Below the pieces are notes generated by a model. It was not told where the DNA came from and made no database searches. It saw nothing but the letters and a program-made list of their open reading frames with translations. DNA of 64,000 nucleotides, taken from assembly GCA_015679245.1 (NCBI GenBank), contig CP064953.1, positions 930,001-994,000 of the forward strand, read 5' to 3'. Of the stretch, positions 57,230-64,000 are shown in pieces. The position numbers and the translations under genes were made by a program. Numbering within the stretch: the stretch's first letter is position 1; each line of letters opens with the position of its first letter. Origin of the DNA: Actinomycetaceae bacterium zg-1166 (GTDB lineage: Bacteria; Actinomycetota; Actinomycetes; Actinomycetales; Actinomycetaceae).

Positions 57230-58422
57230 CAGTCCTCCAGAACTGCGATACCGGGGAGCACCTTACCCTCAAGGAATTCGAGAGAGGCACCGCCGCCTGT
57301 GGAAATATGCGAGAACTTCGACTCATCAAAGCCGAGGTTGCGCACGGCAGCAGCCGAATCGCCACCGCCAACAATGGAGAATCCATCTCCATCCTGCATG
57401 GCCTGAGCCACGGCCTTAGTGCCAGCGGCAAAGGCCTCAAATTCGAACACGCCCATAGGCCCGTTCCAGACGATCGTCTTGGATTCGGCAATCGCCTTGG
57501 CGTAGAGTTTGCCTGTCTTTGGGCCGATATCCAGTCCCATCTGGTCGGCTGGCATAGCATCGGCATCAACCACAGAAGCTGGGGAATCCGCTGCAAACTT
57601 CGGGGCAATCACGGTATCAATCGGGAGGAGAAGTTCGACGCCGCGTTCGGTAGCCTTAGCGATGTACTCCTTGGCAGTTTCCACCTGATCGGCTTCCAGG
57701 AGCGAGGTACCGATCTCGTAGCCCTTCGCCTTGAGGAAGGTGTAGGCCATGCCGCCACCGATAAGGAGACGATCAGCTACCTCGATAAGGTTGTCGATAA
57801 CACCGAGCTTATCGGAAACCTTCGAACCGCCAAGCACTACAGTGTAGGGGCGCTGCGGGTTCGAGGTGGCACGAGAAAGTGAATCGATCTCTTTGAACAC
57901 GAGTTCGCCGGCTGCCGAGGGAAGAATCTTGGCGATGTCGTAGACAGAAGCCTGCTTGCGGTGTACTACACCGAAGCCATCAGAGACGTAGGCATCTGCG
58001 AGTGCAGCGTACTCCTTGGCCAGAGCCTCGCGTTCCTCATCAACTTGAGAAGTTTCGCGCGCATCAAAACGCACATTCTCCAGAAGTACAAGCTCACCGT
58101 CGTTGAGGGAGGCTACCTTGGCCTTTGCATCCTCACCCACGGTATCGGTGGCGAGTACAACCTCCTTGCCAAGGAGTTCGCAGAGGCGCTTAGCTACAGG
58201 AGCTAGTGAGAAATCAGGGTTCACCTGCCCCTTGGGGCGTCCCAGGTGAGCTGCAACTACAACACGAGCACCAGCCTCAGTGAGACGCTTGAGGGTAGGA
58301 AGTGCGGCACGAATGCGACCGTCATCGGTGATATTGCGATCAGCGTCAAGCGGAACGTTGAAGTCGGAACGAACAAAAACCTTCTTGCCAGCGAGATCGC
58401 CGAGAGAATCAATAGTCCTCAT
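57229..58422 (-). CDS. pgk: Phosphoglycerate kinase
   Basis: 397 residues from the ATG at 58422, with the RBS AAAGGAAAA and the family-typical [26 protein letters not shown]. Transfers phosphate from 1,3-bisphosphoglycerate to ADP. The N-domain substrate motif (VRSDFNVP), hinge region and nucleotide-binding GGGDSAAAV (about 355-363) are intact. It is separated from gap by 68 bp holding a strong hairpin. Confidence 0.98.
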   Translation of the reverse strand: MRTIDSLGDLAGKKVFVRSDFNVPLDADRNITDDGRIRAALPTLKRLTEAGARVVVAAHLGRPKGQVNPDFSLAPVAKRLCELLGKEVVLATDTVGEDAKAKVASLNDGELVLLENVRFDARETSQVDEEREALAKEYAALADAYVSDGFGVVHRKQASVYDIAKILPSAAGELVFKEIDSLSRATSNPQRPYTVVLGGSKVSDKLGVIDNLIEVADRLLIGGGMAYTFLKAKGYEIGTSLLEADQVETAKEYIAKATERGVELLLPIDTVIAPKFAADSPASVVDADAMPADQMGLDIGPKTGKLYAKAIAESKTIVWNGPMGVFEFEAFAAGTKAVAQAMQDGDGFSIVGGGDSAAAVRNLGFDESKFSHISTGGGASLEFLEGKVLPGIAVLED

Positions 58423-58439
58423 TAGTTTTCCTTTCTGCG

Positions 58440-58477
58440 CACAGATGCCCGCACACGCACGTGTACGGGCATCTGTG
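58440..58477 (-). promoter_or_regulatory. Hairpin in the gap-pgk intercistronic region
   Basis: Perfect 12-bp arms CACAGATGCCCG (58440-58451) and CGGGCATCTGTG (58466-58477) fill the gap between gap and pgk. No U-run follows, so it is more likely an mRNA stabiliser, processing site or partial terminator than a full stop. Confidence 0.65.
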
Positions 58478-58490
58478 TAAGTCACTAGGC

Positions 58491-59820
<1,330 letters not shown>

Positions 59821-60804
59821 TCAAGCTCGGCCATTTTCTGCATCATCCACCACATCCATAGTGGAAGGGATGCCAAGCTCCGCTGCCCGGCGATCAGCCA
59901 TCGTATTGAGACGACGAAGCCGCCCGGCCACCGCATCTTTTGTGGCAGGCGGACTCATCCGCGCTCCTAAAACATTGAGGGAATCCTCCGGGTACTGTAT
60001 CCGGAATTGCCCCGCCTCACGCAGATTTTCCGGCACATCCTCGCCTAGAATCTCAAAAGCGCGCTTGACACGGATCACTGCTACCACCGCAGCATCAGCT
60101 GAACGGCGCATATTTGCATCGTCAAAGTTTGCCAAACGATTCGCCGATCCATGTACCTCGCGCTCCACGCGCAGTTCTTCCCAGCGCAGCACCGCATCGT
60201 TTGCCCCCATACGCGTGAGCATTTCAGCAATCGCGTCCCCTTCGCGAATATCTACACGGTGCGCTCCACGCGATTCGCGTGCACGATAGGGAATTTCCAT
60301 GCGCCGAGCCAACCCGCCCAGCGCGTAGGCAGCTTCCAATCCGGGACATACAACCTCAAGGGCAGCATTACGTCCTGGTTCCATAAGGGAGCCTCGGGCG
60401 AGGAAAGCTCCACGCCAGGCCGCCGCTCCGTCAGCTTTCGAGCCTCCTACGATCGAGGGAGGCAGGCCACGCACAGGGCGCCCATAGGTGTCGAGGAGAC
60501 CCAGGCGGCGAGCGATACGCTCACCGTCCTTACTCACACGCACAATGTAGTGGTTACCCTGGCGCATGGGGGAACTCACTGAGAGCAGTTCCGGCTCCAC
60601 ATTAAAGATTTGAGTGACAAGTTCCCAGAGATGACGAGCAGCACCAGCGTGGCCAAGCTCGGCGTGAACCGCCACCTTACCACCGTTGATCTGTAGGCCA
60701 CCGGCAAAGCGAAATATCGTCGATACTTCTGCAATCACACTCGAAATGAGACGGGTGCGAACAGTGGCAAGTTCGTCTTTGACAGCGTGAGTCAGAGCCG
60801 GCAT
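59821..60804 (-). CDS. whiA: Sporulation/cell-division transcription regulator WhiA
   Basis: 327 residues from the ATG at 60804 (MPALTHAVKDELATV), preceded by AAGGAAG. An upstream in-frame start would add seven residues. The N-terminal LAGLIDADG-like domain (AAWRGAFLARGSLMEPGR) has lost nuclease function in this family. The C-terminal helix-turn-helix (about 245-315, NLREAGQFRIQYPEDSLNVLGARMSPPATKDAV) binds DNA. In non-sporulating actinobacteria it affects division and chromosome segregation genes. Conserved order uvrC-rapZ-yvcK-whiA. Confidence 0.96.
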   Translation of the reverse strand: MPALTHAVKDELATVRTRLISSVIAEVSTIFRFAGGLQINGGKVAVHAELGHAGAARHLWELVTQIFNVEPELLSVSSPMRQGNHYIVRVSKDGERIARRLGLLDTYGRPVRGLPPSIVGGSKADGAAAWRGAFLARGSLMEPGRNAALEVVCPGLEAAYALGGLARRMEIPYRARESRGAHRVDIREGDAIAEMLTRMGANDAVLRWEELRVEREVHGSANRLANFDDANMRRSADAAVVAVIRVKRAFEILGEDVPENLREAGQFRIQYPEDSLNVLGARMSPPATKDAVAGRLRRLNTMADRRAAELGIPSTMDVVDDAENGRA

Positions 60805-60867
60805 AGATAAAACTTCCTTGGACAAACAGATCGTGGCGTGCGCTTAAACTTCGCAGATCTCTAAGCC

Positions 60868-61797
60868 TCAGACATCAAAGATGTCACGGTAAGCCGCAGC
60901 CAGAAGCAAGGGATCGTGGCGAGGCGAAGTGTCTTTCATTCTAACGTCTCGCAGGACGAGGCGCGCACCAGTAAGCGCAGCTGCCTCGCGGGTCTCTTCC
61001 ACATTCTCCACCGACGAAGGATCAGCGAGGATCACATCTAGGTGAAGATCCGGGGCATGATCGTGAAAAGACGTAATGTGCTCAGCCGCACTCATCCCCC
61101 ATGTTTCTTTCTCTGCTAGGAGATTCAACGTAAGTAAGCGCCGCGCATCCACAGCGCAGAGTTGTGCACGAAGATCAGGAACCATGAGGTGAGGAATAAT
61201 TGAGGTATACCACGAACCCGGGCCGAGAATTGCCCAATCAGCTTCGCGCAATGCTTCAGCTACCTCTGGAAGCACCGGCGGATGTGCAGGCTGGAGGCGC
61301 ACGTGCTCCACATTGCCCTGAGTGGTAGCCACCGCCACCTGGCCGCGGATAGTTTCGCGTCCAGAAGGCAACGTCACATCTGCCTCAATCTCCAGAGGTA
61401 CCGGACTCATCGGAAGCACGCGTCCGTGAATCTGGAGTAACTCCCCCACCCACTCAAGAGCAGGAACCGAACCATCCAGCTTCTCCCAGAGGGCAAGAAT
61501 GAGGAGATTCCCGAGCGCGTGTCCATTGAGCGGCCCTTCAGAGGAGAAACGGTGTTGGAGAACATCACGCCAGGTGCGTCCCCACTCGGAGTTGTCACAC
61601 AAAGCCGAGAGCGCCATGCGGATATCTCCTGGTGGGAGCACACCGAACTCCTTGCGAAGACGCCCTGAAGAACCCCCATCGTCGGCAACCGTCACAACGG
61701 CTGTGATGTCGTCGGTAAGGTAGCGCAAGGCTGTGAGGGAAGCGTACAAACCGTGGCCGCCACCCAGAGCAACCACTGAAGGGTAATAGGGGCTCAT
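60868..61797 (-). CDS. yvcK: YvcK/CofD-family UDP-sugar-binding protein
   Basis: 309 residues. The N-terminal VVALGGGHGLYASLTALR (8-25) and VADDGGSSGRLRKEFGVLPPGDIRMALSAL motifs are characteristic. Homologues bind UDP-GlcNAc and regulate carbon flow to peptidoglycan precursors, needed for growth on gluconeogenic carbon. In Actinobacteria the equivalent (CuvA in mycobacteria) is phosphorylated by a PASTA kinase, which makes the pknL-like kinase of this window a possible partner (inference). It overlaps rapZ by 1 bp. Confidence 0.95.
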   Translation of the reverse strand: MSPYYPSVVALGGGHGLYASLTALRYLTDDITAVVTVADDGGSSGRLRKEFGVLPPGDIRMALSALCDNSEWGRTWRDVLQHRFSSEGPLNGHALGNLLILALWEKLDGSVPALEWVGELLQIHGRVLPMSPVPLEIEADVTLPSGRETIRGQVAVATTQGNVEHVRLQPAHPPVLPEVAEALREADWAILGPGSWYTSIIPHLMVPDLRAQLCAVDARRLLTLNLLAEKETWGMSAAEHITSFHDHAPDLHLDVILADPSSVENVEETREAAALTGARLVLRDVRMKDTSPRHDPLLLAAAYRDIFDV

Positions 61798-62747
61798 TAT
61801 TCACGCCCTAGGTCACGGTGGTGTGTGCGCACAGCTTGGCCGCGAGCGCGCAGATTTTCTGATAGTGCTTCCGCAATTGCCACAGAGCGGTGCTTACCCC
61901 CCGTACACCCCACGGCAATCGTCACGAAAGGTTTGAGTTCACGCTTGTATCCCTCAAGTATCCCTGCCACGAGTTCCGCGTAGGACTCGACGAACTTGCG
62001 CGCACCGGGTTGGGAAAGAACATAGCCTGCAACGGCTTCGTCGTGACCGGTGAGGTGGCGAAGTTCGGTGACCCAGTAAGGGTTGGGAAGGAAACGCACG
62101 TCCACCACGTTGTCTGCATCCACGGGCAGACCGTACTTGAAACCAAAAGACATGACGGTAACACGAATATCAGATTGGGCTTCGTCGGCAAGGAGAGCGC
62201 GCACCTTCCGTGCAAGATCATGTACGGAATACGTGGAGGTATCAATGATCGTATCGGCACGATCTTTCAAAGACTTAAGAAGGCGCCGTTCGGCATGAAT
62301 CCCTTCGAGGAGTCGGCCATCTCCCTGAAGGGGATGTGGGCGGCGTACCTGCTCATAGCGCTTGACAAGCACCTCATCCGCGCATTCGAGAAAGAGAACT
62401 CGATAGGCCAGAGTGCCACTTTCGCGAAGTGAATCAAGCGTATGAATGAGTTCCGAAAAATCTTTGGAGCGCACATTGACCACGAGCGCAAGGCGTGTGG
62501 CGGTGGCGTCTGAAGTGATGAGTCCTGTAAGAGAGCTGAGCAGGACAGCCGGAAGGTTATCGATAACGTACCAGTCGAGATCTTCAAGGGTATCTGCGAC
62601 GCGGGTTCGCCCCGCACCTGACATGCCCGCGATAATGAGGACTTCAGGAGGATTACTGTGCGGAAGTCTGGCTTTTTCTTCCTCGCCGGGGATAATTGCC
62701 GGGAAGGATCCCGTATGCTCGGTAGGCTCGCTCATACCTTTCATCAT
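61797..62747 (-). CDS. rapZ: RapZ-family nucleotide-binding protein (YvcJ)
   Basis: 316 residues. The P-loop GMSGAGRT (41-48) has Thr-preceding Arg in place of the usual Lys, as is common in actinobacterial homologues. Further family motifs: DNLPAVLL, FLECADEVLVKRYEQVRRPHPL, SFGFKYGLPVDADNVVDVRFLPNPYW and IAVGCTGGKHRSVAIAE. In E. coli RapZ controls glucosamine-6-phosphate synthase through small RNAs. In Actinobacteria the role is less clear. It overlaps uvrC by 4 bp and yvcK by 1 bp, so the three are one operon. Confidence 0.95.
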   Translation of the reverse strand: MMKGMSEPTEHTGSFPAIIPGEEEKARLPHSNPPEVLIIAGMSGAGRTRVADTLEDLDWYVIDNLPAVLLSSLTGLITSDATATRLALVVNVRSKDFSELIHTLDSLRESGTLAYRVLFLECADEVLVKRYEQVRRPHPLQGDGRLLEGIHAERRLLKSLKDRADTIIDTSTYSVHDLARKVRALLADEAQSDIRVTVMSFGFKYGLPVDADNVVDVRFLPNPYWVTELRHLTGHDEAVAGYVLSQPGARKFVESYAELVAGILEGYKRELKPFVTIAVGCTGGKHRSVAIAEALSENLRARGQAVRTHHRDLGRE

Positions 62748-64000
62748 GCCACAGGGCCGCCACCTGAGGCGGGGCTTGACGAGTTTGCACCACCTAGAGC
62801 CTGGGAGATTGCCGCCGCCAGAGCAGGGCCGATACCGGGTGCGGCTGTCAATTCTTCTGGAGTTGCTGCGCGGATCTTCGCCACCGAGCCGAAGTATGTC
62901 AGGAGCGCCTTCTGTTTCACCGAGCCAAGCCCTGGGATCGCATCGAGAACTGAGCGAGTCATATTCTCACTGCGTTTCTTGCGGTGGAAAGTGATGGCAA
63001 AACGGTGGGATTCGTCGCGCAATTGTTGCAGAAGGCGCAGAGCTGCCGAGGAACGCGGGAAGATCACAGGGAATTCCTCTCCTGGAATCCACACTTCCTC
63101 AAGGCGCTTGGCCAAGCCAATCACCTGCACATCCGCACCGAGTTCTGCAATAACGCGGGCGGCAGCGTTCACCTGTGGAAGGCCACCATCGACGACGAGA
63201 AGATCCGGCTTGTAGGCAAAGCGAGGCTTCACGGTGAGTACCGATGAGGCGACGTGGGATGCGGATGAGGACTCCGCCCTATCCCCTGTACTCTTATTCG
63301 CCTCGTTCTTATCCCCCTCGTTGTCCGAGGTGGATAGTACTGGCATAGCCGCTGCTTCCTCCTCAGCACCTGCATCGTCCCCCGCAGCACCGGCCACAAG
63401 GCGTGCAAGGCGGCGGCGCAACACCTCATCCATGGCCGCCGTATCGTCAGGGACACCGTTTCCTTCAGATCCGCGCACGATGTAGTGGCGGTAATCTGCC
63501 TTTTTCGCCAGTCCATCCTCGAATACCACCATCGAGCCAACCTGGTGCTTCCCTTGTATATGGGAAATGTCGTAGCATTCAATCCGCAGTGGTGCACGTT
63601 CAAGATCTAGACCCTCGCGCAGTTCTTCAAGAGCTTGCGAGCGCACCGTAATATCGCAGGCGCGCGCGAGCTTATGGCGCGCGAGTGCCTGGGCAGCATT
63701 GTCGTGAACAGTTGCTGCTAGTTGAGCCTTTTTCCCTCGACTGGGTACTTTCAGATGCACCGGACGCCCCCCACGGCGCTGTCTCAACCAGGCTTCGAGA
63801 TCCCTGGCATTCTCCGGGAGAGCCGGAACCCACACTTGGGAAGGAATCGCACTTACTGGTGTATGCGCACGGTCATCCACACTGCGCGAATCAGAACGGA
63901 GAGCAGACGCTTCCTCGTACTTGGGATCTCCATAGATCTGGAGGAGGAGTTCGGCGACGATCTCCCCCCGGCTCATCCCGGAGATTTCCTCACTCACCCA
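62744..64000 (-). CDS. uvrC: Excinuclease ABC subunit C, C-terminal part (cut by window edge)
   Basis: The frame is open to the right edge, so only the last about 418 codons are seen. The GIY-YIG nuclease and the UVR domain lie outside. Visible are the RNase H-like endonuclease domain (IECYDISHIQGKHQVGSMVVFEDG; LLVVDGGLPQV; DESHRFAITFHRKKR) that makes the 5' incision, and a double helix-hairpin-helix (IPGLGSVKQKALLTYFG; APGIGPALAAAI). An acidic Gly/Ala/Asp insertion (about 205-245 of the visible part, GAAGDDAGAEEEAAAMP) splits the nuclease domain, a known variable place in actinobacterial UvrC. Confidence 0.95.
   Translation of the reverse strand, partial: WVSEEISGMSRGEIVAELLLQIYGDPKYEEASALRSDSRSVDDRAHTPVSAIPSQVWVPALPENARDLEAWLRQRRGGRPVHLKVPSRGKKAQLAATVHDNAAQALARHKLARACDITVRSQALEELREGLDLERAPLRIECYDISHIQGKHQVGSMVVFEDGLAKKADYRHYIVRGSEGNGVPDDTAAMDEVLRRRLARLVAGAAGDDAGAEEEAAAMPVLSTSDNEGDKNEANKSTGDRAESSSASHVASSVLTVKPRFAYKPDLLVVDGGLPQVNAAARVIAELGADVQVIGLAKRLEEVWIPGEEFPVIFPRSSAALRLLQQLRDESHRFAITFHRKKRSENMTRSVLDAIPGLGSVKQKALLTYFGSVAKIRAATPEELTAAPGIGPALAAAISQALGGANSSSPASGGGPVA

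Overview
The window is a chromosomal segment of a moderate-GC actinobacterium. DUF3000, DUF3071 (SepH), DUF3159, DUF3710, DUF4192, DUF4193 and DUF5998 proteins, WhiA, a Rv2175c homologue and a HrdB-type sigma factor with a long Lys/Ala-rich N-terminus are all present and are typical of Actinobacteria. A sortase-assembled pilus locus of the type-1/2 fimbriae kind points to Actinomycetaceae (Actinomyces, Arcanobacterium, Trueperella, Mobiluncus or relatives). The genus cannot be fixed from sequence reading alone.

Layout. 1-239: 3' end of an LPFTG surface protein. 461-534: tRNA-Pro. 1207-7111 (minus): a three-gene pilus operon (tip-like adhesin, shaft pilin, class C sortase) with a strong hairpin between pilin and sortase. 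7112-8068: a gene-poor patch with a C10 homopolymer and a degenerate repeat. 8069-8572: four tRNA genes (Val-GAC, Cys, Gly on minus; Val-CAC on plus). 8629-13804: a methyltransferase, glgX, DUF3000, RNase D. 13972-21923: dxs, acnA, a TrmA-family methyltransferase and an APC permease. 22081-23526: two TrkA subunits. 23886-29308: an MFS exporter, then DUF3159, OB-fold, DUF3710 and DUF4193 genes and the division gene sepH. 29381-35334: tdk, a phosphodiesterase/phosphatase, DUF5998, topoisomerase subunit A, an SDR enzyme. 35489-42163: pheT, pheS, a PfkB kinase, sigA. 42515-46972: glycine cleavage operon gcvT-gcvH-gcvP. 47130-55498: DUF4192, polyprenyl synthase, Rv2175c homologue, LysM/transglycosylase, PknL-like kinase, class II DAHP synthase. 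55637-64000: secG, tpiA, pgk, gap, whiA, yvcK, rapZ and the C-terminal part of uvrC.

Most blocks match conserved actinobacterial neighbourhoods that I recognise from mycobacteria (Rv2680-Rv2699; Rv2173-Rv2178; Rv1420-Rv1438), so the coding content is mainly housekeeping: glycolysis, one-carbon metabolism, isoprenoid precursors, translation, K+ uptake, cell-wall signalling and division. The accessory part is the first 8 kb: pili and surface proteins between tRNA genes.

I did not find a CRISPR array, an intact insertion sequence, a prophage or an obvious new multi-gene system. What stands out lies in intergenic DNA: periodic or duplicated blocks upstream of trkA, sepH, lysM and pknL, an 18-bp tandem copy of the sigA 3' end including its stop codon, a perfect 18-bp palindrome in front of acnA, a homopolymer upstream of the pilus operon, and three terminators built on the same GGGTGTG stem. 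These are reported as findings.
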